Source of the DNA: CAZNFR01 sp964572225
GTDB lineage: Bacteria; Bacteroidota; Bacteroidia; Bacteroidales; GCA-2748055
DNA: 16,870 bases
Assembly: GCA_964572225.1 (NCBI GenBank)
Contig: CAZNFR010000078.1
Location: forward strand, 1-16,870
Reading direction: 5' to 3'
A program made the translations under genes and the position numbers. Of the stretch, positions 7,473 to 15,529 are shown in pieces. Numbering within the stretch: position 1 is the stretch's first letter; the number at the start of each line of letters is the position of its first letter. The notes beneath the pieces are model-generated. The model saw only the letters and a program-made list of their open reading frames with translations. It was not told the DNA's origin and ran no database searches.

Positions 7473-7861
7473 TAAACTCCGGTGTTGAATTTCATTTTGA
7501 CGGTAGCTCCATTTTCTTCAAACTCTAATTCATCGCTTAGTCTTTCCATCAAAAAAACACCCCGTCCGTTGATCTTTTCTATATTCTCAGGAGCAGTTGG
7601 ATCTGGAATATTTTTATAATCAAATCCTTTCCCCTGATCTTTTATTATTAGGAAAAGCCCATCATCATTTCTTTCCATGTCAATACTTACTTCAAGATTA
7701 TCATCTTGTTTGTTGCCATGGATTATTGCATTATTTACGGCCTCCAGTGTAGCTATTAATAAATTTCCATAGATTTCATCGCTGAGTTTTAATTCCGAGG
7801 ATAACTCATCCACGAATTTCTCAACGAGTCTTAGATTATCTACATTGGATTTAATTTTCAT
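7472..7861 (-). CDS. RsbW/SpoIIAB-like ATP-binding regulatory protein (HATPase_c_2)
   Basis: This small GHKL-fold ATPase resembles anti-sigma-factor serine kinases. The N-box EAVNNAIIHGN lies at about 40-50, the G1 box DQGKGFD at 75-81 and the G2 box GRGVFLMERL at about 100-109. There is no sensor, transmembrane or histidine phosphoacceptor domain. The frame is open to an ATG at 7894, but I prefer the ATG at 7861. It is preceded by GAGGAAAAG at Shine-Dalgarno distance, and the resulting N-terminus (MKIKSNVDNLRLVEKFVDEL, 129 residues) fits the family. In Bacteroidota these proteins are commonly annotated as anti-sigma regulatory factors, but no sigma factor or STAS-domain antagonist gene is in the window, so partner and substrate are unknown. 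Translation runs into ybeY by a one-base overlap. Confidence 0.87.
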   Translation of the reverse strand: MKIKSNVDNLRLVEKFVDELSSELKLSDEIYGNLLIATLEAVNNAIIHGNKQDDNLEVSIDMERNDDGLFLIIKDQGKGFDYKNIPDPTAPENIEKINGRGVFLMERLSDELEFEENGATVKMKFNTGV

Positions 7862-7949
7862 ACTTTTCCTCATGCTTTGAATGTCTAGAGTCATACCTCG
7901 TTCTTATACTTTTTACACTAAAAAAAGTTTCTCTTTTGTATAAAATAAA

Positions 7950-9146
7950 TTACCGGCTAAGCCAAATTTCAGGGTTTTGAATTTCCATCTCATTCCAAAT
8001 TTCAAAATGTATTTGGGTCTCCCTATTATCATCTGTATAAACCTTTCCAATGATGTCTTTGGTCTCAACCTGATCTCCAGCTTTCACCCTTACATCCACT
8101 AAATTTTGATAAACACTTCGAAAATTTCCGTGTTTGATGATTACAGTATAATTGGCACCCAAAATTGCAACCACTTTGGTTACTTCTCCCTTGAATACTG
8201 CCCTAACCTCCGATCCCTCTTTTGTACTGATATCTATACCATTACTTTTAATGGTAACTTCCTTTAAAACCGGATGCCTTCTTTCTCCGAAACTTCCAGT
8301 CACGATTCCTGTTTCTGTTGGCCAGGGTAATCCACCCTTGTTCTTTGCGAAATTCTCTGAGATAATTCTTTCCGCCGGTGTTAAAAGATTGGCTCTGTTT
8401 TCCCTTGCGGCTTTTCGAGCTTCCTCTTCTATTAGGCTACGTATCTCTCTGGCTATTCTGTTTTCAACCTCTTCCCTTCTTCTAATTTCGTCCAACAATT
8501 TTTTTTCTTTCTTCTGAAGCTGGCTTACCAGATTATTTGTTTTTTGTCTGTCGTTAACCAGCTTCCGATTTTCAGTTTGGAGATTGGTAAGCAGATTGTT
8601 CTTTTCTTCTTTTCGTTCTTTAAGCTCCTCTTGTCTTAGTAACAAACTATCATTCAATTGTTCAATCTCAAGATACAACTTTTTTCTTGCATCATTAATA
8701 TACCGCAAATAGCGAATTCGCTGGTATCCCTGATTTATATCCTCCGATGACAATAAGTACATTAGTACGTAATTTTCCTCCCTGTACTTATAAGCAGCTT
8801 TGATAACGGCTGAGTATCGTTCCTTAACTTCTTCCAATGTCTTGATATTGTCCTCAATCCTTCGGTTAATAGATTCTATTTCCATATCTAGCAAATCTAC
8901 TTCTTTCCTGTATCCTTCAATTAAAGCCTCCCGATAATTAATTCCCCTCTGAAGAATGCTAAGCTGATTAATATTTACCTTCCTCTCCTCCCGGGTATCG
9001 TTCAACAATTCCATACTCATTTTAAGCTTCGCCTGATTTTCATTTCGTTCTTTCTCAAGCTCTTGACGTGTTTGTGCACTTATTTCAGGCGAAATTAAAA
9101 CCCATAAGACTATAACAGATCTAAAACAAACGTTCCAGTTCTTCAT
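7950..9146 (-). CDS. EnvC-like murein hydrolase activator, coiled coil plus degenerate LytM/M23 domain
   Basis: The protein has an N-terminal signal sequence (hydrophobic about 8-22, likely cleavage near ISAQ 22-25), a long charged coiled coil from about 27 to 250, and a C-terminal LytM (peptidase M23) fold from about 275 to 398. EnvC-type proteins bind in the periplasm to cell-division machinery and activate amidases that split septal peptidoglycan. The LytM domain keeps the fold signatures (GSFGERRHPV, GIDI, KAGDQV, IHFEIW) but not the usual zinc ligands: the H-x-G-x-D position reads NGID with Asn302, the YxHL position reads YQNL with Asn348, and HxH near 378-380 reads QIH. It is therefore probably non-catalytic. 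The start ATG lies 26 bases inside the end of the DUF4292 gene, which points to one operon. A 55-base gap or more separates it from the next gene. Confidence 0.88.
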   Translation of the reverse strand: MKNWNVCFRSVIVLWVLISPEISAQTRQELEKERNENQAKLKMSMELLNDTREERKVNINQLSILQRGINYREALIEGYRKEVDLLDMEIESINRRIEDNIKTLEEVKERYSAVIKAAYKYREENYVLMYLLSSEDINQGYQRIRYLRYINDARKKLYLEIEQLNDSLLLRQEELKERKEEKNNLLTNLQTENRKLVNDRQKTNNLVSQLQKKEKKLLDEIRRREEVENRIAREIRSLIEEEARKAARENRANLLTPAERIISENFAKNKGGLPWPTETGIVTGSFGERRHPVLKEVTIKSNGIDISTKEGSEVRAVFKGEVTKVVAILGANYTVIIKHGNFRSVYQNLVDVRVKAGDQVETKDIIGKVYTDDNRETQIHFEIWNEMEIQNPEIWLSR

Positions 9147-9909
9147 AATTTTTTCCTATACGGAAGTCGGTATTTTTGTATTTTTCATAGCTTATCTTAC
9201 CCGTGGTCACCCTCAATACACCCAGGTTTCCCTTTAAACTGTAATTTGCATTTATCTCCTGCAATAATCCGTAATCTCTTTTTAATTCAAGCTCAGCAAG
9301 AAACTCGTTTGGATAATCCGTAATCACCGCTTCTGTTAACCTCAATTCTGATAAACTGTATGAATTAACGATCCTTCTTCCCTCTTCCAAAACCTTATCA
9401 TATATAATCTTATCTTCCCGGATGTCAAAATCCCGAATATATCCTCTTTCTATTCCGTTAGGTAAATTTATAAAACCCGTAAAAATGAAATCCATAACTT
9501 CGTCAAATTCCATTCCGGGTAGGTAATTCAGCTCTTTTTCTTTATATGGTCCAAAATAAAATTCTTTTCGAAGTCTGTTAATATACTTTATTGAATCTTT
9601 ACTTATCTCAGCTCTGACCATTTCGAATCCCAGCATTTTTACTGAGATAAATATGCTACTTTCTCTTTCAGCATAAAATGTCAATCTTCCTCTTAGGGTA
9701 TTCTCTGCTATGTATTCAAAAGATGCATTCTCTGCCAATAGATATTTTTCCTTTTTCTTTTCTTCAATCCTTTTGCTAAGCTCAGACCGGATCTCTTTCT
9801 CTGTCGTAATGCCTACGCGATTGATCCTTAATGACCGACAGGAAGTTGATATTCCACCGACCAAAGCTAAAAGCAAAAACCCAACAAAATAATCAATCCT
9901 GCATCTCAT
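9121..9909 (-). CDS. DUF4292 family lipoprotein
   Basis: The 262-residue product begins with a basic start, a hydrophobic stretch at about 8-20 and a lipobox-like STSC with the likely lipidated cysteine at 24. It would be a lipoprotein, probably anchored in the outer membrane. The rest is rich in beta-strand-like alternation (for example LRGRLTFYAERESSIFISVKMLGFEMVRAEIS, then LKGNLGVLRVTTGKISYEKY). This resembles DUF4292 proteins of Bacteroidota, for which a LolA/LolB-like fold has been suggested and no function is established. It overlaps the TPR gene by 17 bases at its start and the EnvC-like gene by 26 bases at its end. The TPR-DUF4292-LytM order recurs in this phylum, so a shared envelope role is reasonable, but that is inference. 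Confidence 0.82.
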   Translation of the reverse strand: MRCRIDYFVGFLLLALVGGISTSCRSLRINRVGITTEKEIRSELSKRIEEKKKEKYLLAENASFEYIAENTLRGRLTFYAERESSIFISVKMLGFEMVRAEISKDSIKYINRLRKEFYFGPYKEKELNYLPGMEFDEVMDFIFTGFINLPNGIERGYIRDFDIREDKIIYDKVLEEGRRIVNSYSLSELRLTEAVITDYPNEFLAELELKRDYGLLQEINANYSLKGNLGVLRVTTGKISYEKYKNTDFRIGKNYEELERLF

Positions 9910-11560
9910 CCTTTATTCTTTTTATTTCCTCTTCATCGTAGCCTGCAGCCAGGGATTTCTCAAGGTAAACCAAAGCCTTTTCCTTCATACCGTTCTTGCG
10001 GAGTATTTCCGCGTAATGAAAAAGTACATCAGCATCTTCCTTTTCTTCTGCATAAGCTCTCTCTATATAATCAAGAGCATTGGTAAAATCACCCATCTTG
10101 AATAAAATCCATGCATAAGTATCCAAATATACCGGATTTTCAGGGAATTGAACAATGGTTCGGTAGCTTAACTCTTTGGCCCTTTCCAAAAGTTTATCTT
10201 CCAGCGAAAGGTAATAAGCATAATTATTCATAACCAGATAATTATCTTCTTCTACCTCCAATATACTTTCAAAATATTGAAAGGCACTTTCAGTCATGCC
10301 CTTTTTATAAGCAGATTCAGCCAGGAAAGTTAATACCTGCAGATTGTAACCCGATATATCCCCTGGCTTATATATGGCTTTAAGCACTGAATAACTTTGT
10401 TCATAATCTTCTTTCTGTAAGTAGGCCAGTCCCACAAAAATATCAAGATCTGTTCTTCCAGGGAAAAGTCGCTTGGCTTCATCAACCAAACGAATTATGT
10501 CATCAAATTCCTGTACCACAGAAGCTGTATACACTGCCTGTTGCCAATAAAGATACTTATCCTTTTCAAGGCTAAGAATATTGTTAATAACCTTATAAGC
10601 GCTTTTGGAGTCATCCACCTGACGATAAAAATCATAGGCCATTGTCAGAGCATTTATATTCTCGGGATACTTATTTTCCAAGAGGAAAATCAGTCCGGCT
10701 AACTGATTTGAATTTGCCTTGAATAGCTCATCGTCAGTAAAAAAATACATTAAGGCATTTACTTTCTTATCTACCTCAATAGCGTCCAACTGAAATGCTC
10801 GATAGAGATAGCTTAAGCCCATCCCATAATCACCGGCTGAATTATAATGGTCTGCCAGGTTTGTAAGGGCAAAAATATTCATAGAATCCACTTCCAGCGC
10901 AGATTTATAATACTTAAGTGCTTCTTCCTTATAACCACTTTCATCCATAAATTCAGCAGCGAGTATATAAACTTCAGCGGATTCAGGCATAACCCCAATA
11001 AGCTTAATTAACTCCTCTTCCCCCTTCCTTATTTCTCCTAAATCTTTGTATATATCAGCCTTCTGTATAATAAGAAACTCTGACAGACCGTGACGGTCTT
11101 CAATTTCTTCCAAAATCTTTAAAGCATCTTTACTTTTCCCAATAATTCGATAATTCTCGGCAAGAGCAATTTGCAAACGAATATCCGGATTTTCTTTCAC
11201 GGCTTTTCGTAATATGCCGACGGCCTCCTTTGATAAATCGTTTAACTTCAGACCTTCGGCATAGGCAAGTATATACCAATAATTAGAAGGGTCAGCTTCA
11301 TAAGCGGTTAAAAGATAGGACAATGCGGCAGTCTCTTCCTCCAGTGCAATGAATATATTACCAAGCTCATAGTTAACTGCTCCGGAACCCGGATTGATTT
11401 CCAAACATCCTTTGTATAACCGTATCGCTTCGGTAAGATTTCCAATCAGCTTTTGCCGTGATGCCTCTATCAGGGCATATTCAAACGTAGTCTCTTCCTG
11501 GGCCTTAGCAGGTAAAACGAAAATTAAAAAAAAGATCAGGTATTTTATTCTGTACATCAT
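9893..11560 (-). CDS. Secreted TPR-repeat protein
   Basis: The 555-residue protein starts with a signal peptide (MMYRIKYLIFFLIFVLPAKA, probable cleavage before Gln21). The mature part consists almost wholly of tetratricopeptide-type helical repeats. Characteristic turns include the LTEAIRLYKGCLEINP, KEEALKYYKSALEVD, ALTNLADHYNSAGDYGMGLSYLYRA and ALDYIERAYAEEKEDADVLFHYAEIL regions. Such repeats mediate protein-protein binding; no catalytic motif is visible. It is probably periplasmic or attached to the envelope, and its partner may be the DUF4292 lipoprotein or the EnvC-like protein that follow it. The start ATG lies six bases after the dut stop and an ATG pair is present (11560 and 11557). 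The exact ligand is unknown. Confidence 0.85.
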   Translation of the reverse strand: MMYRIKYLIFFLIFVLPAKAQEETTFEYALIEASRQKLIGNLTEAIRLYKGCLEINPGSGAVNYELGNIFIALEEETAALSYLLTAYEADPSNYWYILAYAEGLKLNDLSKEAVGILRKAVKENPDIRLQIALAENYRIIGKSKDALKILEEIEDRHGLSEFLIIQKADIYKDLGEIRKGEEELIKLIGVMPESAEVYILAAEFMDESGYKEEALKYYKSALEVDSMNIFALTNLADHYNSAGDYGMGLSYLYRAFQLDAIEVDKKVNALMYFFTDDELFKANSNQLAGLIFLLENKYPENINALTMAYDFYRQVDDSKSAYKVINNILSLEKDKYLYWQQAVYTASVVQEFDDIIRLVDEAKRLFPGRTDLDIFVGLAYLQKEDYEQSYSVLKAIYKPGDISGYNLQVLTFLAESAYKKGMTESAFQYFESILEVEEDNYLVMNNYAYYLSLEDKLLERAKELSYRTIVQFPENPVYLDTYAWILFKMGDFTNALDYIERAYAEEKEDADVLFHYAEILRKNGMKEKALVYLEKSLAAGYDEEEIKRIKDEMQD

Positions 11561-11566
11561 TTCTTT

Positions 11567-12001
11567 CTATTCTTTCCCGGTATGTCCAAAACCTCCCACT
11601 CCTCTCTCTGAAGAGTTAAGCTCTTCAACTTCAATCCATTCGGCTTTCTCATGCCTCGCAATAATCATCTGGCCGATACGTTCACCATCCTTAACACGGT
11701 AATCTTCTTTACTCAAATTGATCAATATGATACCAACCTCCCCTCGATAATCACTATCAATCGTTCCAGGTGTGTTAAGCACTGTAATACCGCTTTTCAA
11801 AGCAAGTCCGCTACGTGGCCTAACCTGTGCTTCGGTGCCTTCTGGTAATTCTACGTAGATACCGGTAGGGATCAATGCTCTTTCCAGAGGCTTCAAAATA
11901 AGATCCTGGTCAAGATTTGCATAAAGGTCCATTCCTGCTGAAAATGCAGTTTTATATTCTGGTAACGAATGACGGGACTTATTAACTATTCTAATTTTCA
12001 C
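11567..12001 (-). CDS. dut: dUTP diphosphatase (trimeric dUTPase), GTG start
   Basis: dUTPase hydrolyses dUTP to dUMP and pyrophosphate. This keeps uracil out of DNA and supplies the precursor for thymidylate. All five trimeric-dUTPase motifs are present in 144 residues: AGMDLYAN at 22-29, RPRSGLALKSGI at 61-72, NTPGTIDSDYRGE at 76-88 with the catalytic aspartate region, RIGQMII at 108-114 and RGVGGFGHTG at 133-142. The start codon is GTG at 12001. The next ATG lies inside motif 1 and would remove it, so the GTG is well supported. It sits 36 bases after the flippase stop and six bases before the TPR gene, inside the same minus-strand run. Confidence 0.96.
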   Translation of the reverse strand: MKIRIVNKSRHSLPEYKTAFSAGMDLYANLDQDLILKPLERALIPTGIYVELPEGTEAQVRPRSGLALKSGITVLNTPGTIDSDYRGEVGIILINLSKEDYRVKDGERIGQMIIARHEKAEWIEVEELNSSERGVGGFGHTGKE

Positions 12002-12037
12002 TATACTAGTTTTTAAATGATTTCTCTTGGTATTCCT

Positions 12038-13507
12038 TCAAATTGCATTCCTTTTTGTATTCCTTCTTTTTTCCAGTCCATAAATAAACAACAAATATCC
12101 TAAAATCATTCCACTTTTGGCCAAATAGGAGAGTATAACCGAATCAATCGAGGCAAATCTGTCTAGATAATACAATGCTGTACCCGCGATGCCATAAAGG
12201 AGTATCCTCCTAACATCATAATTAACAGGAAAATGCCGTTTACCCAGGAAATAGCTTAGCAGAACCATGATACCATAACTAATAAAATGGCTCCATGCGG
12301 ATGCCACATATCCGTATTTCGGTATGAAAAAGTAATTAATCAGGAAAGTTACAACAGCTCCCGTACTCACGATTCCAGCCCCATATAGGGTCAAATTCTG
12401 AAGCTTATACCAAATAGAAAGATTAAAGAAAATCCCCATAAAAAGGTTTGCCATCAGAATAACCGGAACCACATGCATTCCGGAACGGAAATCTGGTCCG
12501 ATAAAATAAACAAAAATATCAATAAACAGGGTAACGCCTAAAAATATGAGCATAGCGGAAATGAAGAAGTACTTCATCACGTCAGCATATACCCTTTTGG
12601 CATTTTTTTCCTCTTTCTTACTAAAAAAAAATGGTTCGGCAGCAAATCTGAACATCTGAATAAAAAGTGTCATAAGGACTGCCAATTTGTAATTCGCACC
12701 ATAGATACCCAGCTGTTCCAAAGGATTGTCACCGGCCGGTATCAGTCTTCTTAACAAAATACGATCGATGGCTTCATTCACAGTACCGGCAAGTCCGGCG
12801 ATCAATAAAGGTGCGGAATACTTCAAAAGGGTGTTCAGGATGCTACGGCTAAAACGTCCTAAAGCCAAAAAAATCTCTCCCGATAATAAAAGCGTTTTTA
12901 CACCCGTTGCAAGAAGATTACTGATTAATACATATACTACCTTAATATCAGGATGGTAGATCCTTTCAATCCATTCCTTCTCATTGTAGTAATCCCTGCA
13001 GTAAACCAGGAAAAAAATATTCGCACCTACATTTACACTGACCTCTGCCAAACGGATCATACTATATTTCAAAGCTTTATTCTTCAAGCGGATCCGTGCA
13101 AAAGGAATTGCGGTAAATGCATCGAGTGCGACAATCACCGCAAGTAATTGAATATATTCTTTGTTATCCTGATATTGTAGTACTCTACTTACAGGCTCAA
13201 TTAACAAAAACACAGCGGCAATAAATAACAAAGAAGTAAAAGCAAGGCTAACTAAGGAAGTCTTGTAAACATCGTCATTCTCAGCTTCCTTATCTGCATA
13301 TCTGAAAAAGCCCGTTTCCATTCCGTAGGTAAGAATAACGATTAGAAAAACTACATAGGCATATAACTCTGTTATGATCCCATATTCGGAAGGACTAAAA
13401 ATACGGGTATAAAAAGGAGTAAGAATTATGTAGTTTAGCAGACGGGGGACAACTATACCGACACCGTACACTGCCGTTTGTCCGGCAAGTTGTTTCAGAT
13501 AGTTCAA
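12038..13507 (-). CDS. Oligosaccharide flippase family membrane protein (MOP superfamily), TTG start
   Basis: The 489-residue product is an integral inner-membrane protein with about 12 to 14 hydrophobic segments spread over its whole length. The N-terminus (NYLKQLAGQTAVYGVGIVVPRLLNY, then TPFYTRIFSPSEYGI) is typical of Wzx-like polysaccharide or lipid-linked oligosaccharide exporters. The substrate cannot be predicted, and no glycosyltransferase genes are nearby. The start codon is TTG at 13507. It overlaps the stop of the upstream epimerase gene as TTGA, the counterpart of the ATGA overlap used for coupled translation. The next in-frame ATG would remove about 60 residues and the first membrane segments, so the TTG is favoured. 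In Bacteroidota a flippase gene of this type is often found just before dut. Confidence 0.88.
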   Translation of the reverse strand: MNYLKQLAGQTAVYGVGIVVPRLLNYIILTPFYTRIFSPSEYGIITELYAYVVFLIVILTYGMETGFFRYADKEAENDDVYKTSLVSLAFTSLLFIAAVFLLIEPVSRVLQYQDNKEYIQLLAVIVALDAFTAIPFARIRLKNKALKYSMIRLAEVSVNVGANIFFLVYCRDYYNEKEWIERIYHPDIKVVYVLISNLLATGVKTLLLSGEIFLALGRFSRSILNTLLKYSAPLLIAGLAGTVNEAIDRILLRRLIPAGDNPLEQLGIYGANYKLAVLMTLFIQMFRFAAEPFFFSKKEEKNAKRVYADVMKYFFISAMLIFLGVTLFIDIFVYFIGPDFRSGMHVVPVILMANLFMGIFFNLSIWYKLQNLTLYGAGIVSTGAVVTFLINYFFIPKYGYVASAWSHFISYGIMVLLSYFLGKRHFPVNYDVRRILLYGIAGTALYYLDRFASIDSVILSYLAKSGMILGYLLFIYGLEKRRNTKRNAI

Positions 13508-14358
13508 GGGTTTTCAATTTTTTTAATGCACTCCTGGATAGTAGGTGCTTCAAAGTTAAAACTTTTTTCCAGGAGTTTGCCAGGTCTGACTCTCTGTCCT
13601 TCCAGAACCATCACACTCATCTCCCCAAGCCCTGTCTTTATCAGAAATTCGGGAATGGGCCAAAGAATGAATGATTTAAACCTTCCTTTCAAAACCGACA
13701 TAAACGTCCGGTAATTCGTGTATTCCGGAGCAGTGAGATTTATGATACCATCCATTCGATTATCAATGATGAAATCGATGGCCCTGACAAGATCACGAAT
13801 GTATATGAACGAAAGGGACTGTTCTCCTTTACCGAAGTAAGCTCCCAGGTTCCATTTAACGAGATTCCTCATTAAGCTATACATGCCTCCTTCCTTTCCA
13901 AGAACCACTCCAATTCTAATAAGTGTAACCCTTTCACAAACATCCTTAGCATTAAAGGCTTCTTTCTCCCAGTTCTTAACCACCTCTGCCAAAAAGTTAT
14001 TTGAATACCAGCCACTACTTTCCGAAACCTCTGATTCCGACTCATAAATCCCAACGGCAGAGGCATTAATAAAATGTGTCGGTGGACTCTCACTTTGCCT
14101 CATCACCTCAACAATCTTCCCGGTCAACTCCACCCTGCTACTCCATATCATTTTCTTTCTTTTTCTTGTCCAGTAACCGAATACGGACTTTCCAGCCAGG
14201 TTTATAAGTATATCCTGTCCGCTGACCAATTCTTTCAACCGGGACCCATCAGCCGCCAAAATATCACGACCTTTGATAATGGTCAGATCATGATTTTTCC
14301 ATTCCCTCCTAAGATTGGATCCTATAAAACCACTTCCTCCAATGATTGCTATTTTCAT
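13504..14358 (-). CDS. TIGR01777 / SDR39U1 family NAD(P)-dependent epimerase-like protein
   Basis: The 284-residue cytosolic protein belongs to the extended short-chain dehydrogenase/reductase superfamily. The nucleotide-binding GGSGFIG motif is at 7-13. Family marks follow: LINLAGKSV near 51-59, RVELTGKIVE near 75-84, INASAVGIYE at 97-106, RIGVVLGKEGGM at 148-159 and a GKGEQSLSFIYIRDLVRAIDF segment near 177-197. The C-terminal part, from about 230 (LGEMSVMVLEGQRVRP, then LLEKSFNF), matches the DUF1731 extension of this family. No reaction is established for these proteins. The usual SWIH segment of the family reads SFIY here. The ATG at 14358 gives the standard N-terminus. This is the first gene of the minus-strand run, and a candidate promoter lies upstream. 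Confidence 0.9.
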   Translation of the reverse strand: MKIAIIGGSGFIGSNLRREWKNHDLTIIKGRDILAADGSRLKELVSGQDILINLAGKSVFGYWTRKRKKMIWSSRVELTGKIVEVMRQSESPPTHFINASAVGIYESESEVSESSGWYSNNFLAEVVKNWEKEAFNAKDVCERVTLIRIGVVLGKEGGMYSLMRNLVKWNLGAYFGKGEQSLSFIYIRDLVRAIDFIIDNRMDGIINLTAPEYTNYRTFMSVLKGRFKSFILWPIPEFLIKTGLGEMSVMVLEGQRVRPGKLLEKSFNFEAPTIQECIKKIENP

Positions 14359-14398
14359 AGTTCAAACATGAGTTAAACACTTATCTTATAATCATTTC

Positions 14399-14406
14399 CA
14401 AATGTA
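14399..14406 (-). promoter_or_regulatory. Candidate -7 promoter box for the minus-strand operon
   Basis: The minus strand reads TACATTTG from 14406 to 14399, an exact TAnnTTTG match. It would give a leader of about 35 bases before the ATG at 14358. A TTG on the same strand (14424-14422) lies 15 bases further upstream, a little closer than the usual -33 spacing. It could start the epimerase-flippase-dut-TPR transcript. Confidence 0.45.
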
Positions 14407-14509
14407 TATTTTCATTTATCCCAATATTTTACTACTATTCATGATCTGAACATTGGGTTTGGCTCACCAGGGCATTCACTTCCCAATCAATATTCAAACA
14501 CTAAAGATA

Positions 14510-14705
14510 TTAATTAACAACCTCATAGCAATGAAGGTTGCTTTGCATAATTTACACAAACCACGATAACCCCCTGGTAAAGTTTGCAAAAAATTATTCC
14601 TTAATTAACAAATTTTGAACGAATAAAAAGCATTTTTGCATTCCGGTTCATATAAGATGAGCAGGTTTGTGATCTCTATTGAGGAATTAGTCAATTAATT
14701 AACAA
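14510..14705 (+). repeat. Three spaced copies of the 11-mer TTAATTAACAA
   Basis: Exact copies lie at 14510-14520, 14601-14611 and 14695-14705, spaced 91 and 94 bases apart. The third copy is just upstream of the cyclophilin -7 box, where the -33 region would be. The even spacing, close to nine helical turns, could suit cooperative protein binding, though AT-rich sequence makes some chance likely. Confidence 0.45.
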
Positions 14706-14710
14706 TGTTA

Positions 14711-14718
14711 TACCTTTG
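14711..14718 (+). promoter_or_regulatory. Candidate -7 promoter box for the cyclophilin gene
   Basis: TACCTTTG matches TAnnTTTG exactly and is 58 bases before the ATG at 14777. A convincing TTG at -33 is missing. This is the best plus-strand promoter candidate in the gap and may also drive pheS, though pheS has a 105-base gap of its own. Confidence 0.5.
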
Positions 14719-14776
14719 CAGAATATGTAATGAATGCAACTTTGAATAACCTTATTTATTAACATACACAAAACCC

Positions 14777-15424
14777 ATGAAAAGCATTATTACAATCTTT
14801 CTGTTAAGTGTATCCATCCTCGTCAATTCCCAGGATTTGGTGAAGATCAGTACAACCCATGGAGACATTCTCATTAAGCTTTATGAGGACACGCCCAGGC
14901 ATCGTGAGAACTTTCTTAAGCTTATTTCTGAAGGGTATTATGACGGACAGTTGTTTCATAGGGTGATTCAAAATTTTATGATTCAGGGGGGTGATCCCAA
15001 TTCAAAAAATGCGGATAAAGGCGAAATGCTGGGCATGGGTGGTCCTGAATACACAATCCCGGCAGAGTTCAGGGAAAATCACTATCACAAAAAAGGGGCT
15101 CTTGCCGCAGCCCGAAAAGGGGACGCCGTAAATCCTGAAAAACGTTCTTCAGGTTCCCAATTTTATATTGTACAAGGTCAGGTTCTTAGCAAAAACCAGC
15201 TGGATGCCTTTGTTTCCATGGGAAGGCATGCACCATTTACATCGGAACAGATAGAAGTTTATACCACCATAGGGGGTTCTCCTCATTTGGATGGTGAATA
15301 TACCGTTTTTGGAGAAGTGGTGGAAGGATTTGACGTTATCGATCGTATAGCTGCGGTTCCGGTCGACAGTTACAACAGACCTCTTACGGATATTGAATAC
15401 ACCATAGAAATGATAAGTAAATAA
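14777..15424 (+). CDS. Secreted peptidyl-prolyl cis-trans isomerase (cyclophilin type)
   Basis: Cyclophilins catalyse cis-trans isomerisation of X-Pro bonds during protein folding. The 215-residue product has an N-terminal signal sequence (hydrophobic about 4-17, possible cleavage before Gln19), so the protein is probably periplasmic. The active-site region FHRVIQNFMIQGGDP spans 60-74 with Arg62. SGSQFYIV follows at 125-132 and LDGEYTVFGEVVEG at 171-184. Between them, residues about 136-167 form an extra segment (LSKNQLDAF, TSEQIEVYTTIGGSPH) that I associate with Bacteroidota cyclophilins. The position usually held by Trp or His in LDGxHTVFG is Tyr here. The ATG at 14777 gives the signal peptide; no strong Shine-Dalgarno sequence is seen. 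It lies in tandem with pheS, 105 bases apart. Confidence 0.93.
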   Translation: MKSIITIFLLSVSILVNSQDLVKISTTHGDILIKLYEDTPRHRENFLKLISEGYYDGQLFHRVIQNFMIQGGDPNSKNADKGEMLGMGGPEYTIPAEFRENHYHKKGALAAARKGDAVNPEKRSSGSQFYIVQGQVLSKNQLDAFVSMGRHAPFTSEQIEVYTTIGGSPHLDGEYTVFGEVVEGFDVIDRIAAVPVDSYNRPLTDIEYTIEMISK

Positions 15425-15529
15425 AGCTTAAGCTTTGAAGAAATTTCTCGCTCACGCTTACATTTCTAATTTGCAAATTCGATTCGGGACTTTTATCGTT
15501 ACAATAATTCATTAGTTAAGGTTAAAATT

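Larger units (their letters stand above)
14359..14776. other. Divergent intergenic region between epimerase-like gene and cyclophilin gene
   Basis: These 418 AT-rich bases hold no convincing gene or structural RNA. They carry one candidate promoter for each direction (14399-14406 minus, 14711-14718 plus), three exact copies of the 11-mer TTAATTAACAA, and a weak 6-bp inverted repeat CAACCT/AGGTTG at 14518-14540. Confidence 0.6.

Noticed and set aside
9893..11560. TPR protein as a specific secretion or gliding component
   Set aside because: Only generic helical repeats and a signal peptide can be seen, so a specific role is not supportable.
14518..14540. CAACCT/AGGTTG inverted repeat as a regulatory stem
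   Set aside because: A 6-bp repeat with an 11-base loop is expected by chance and has no promoter context of its own.
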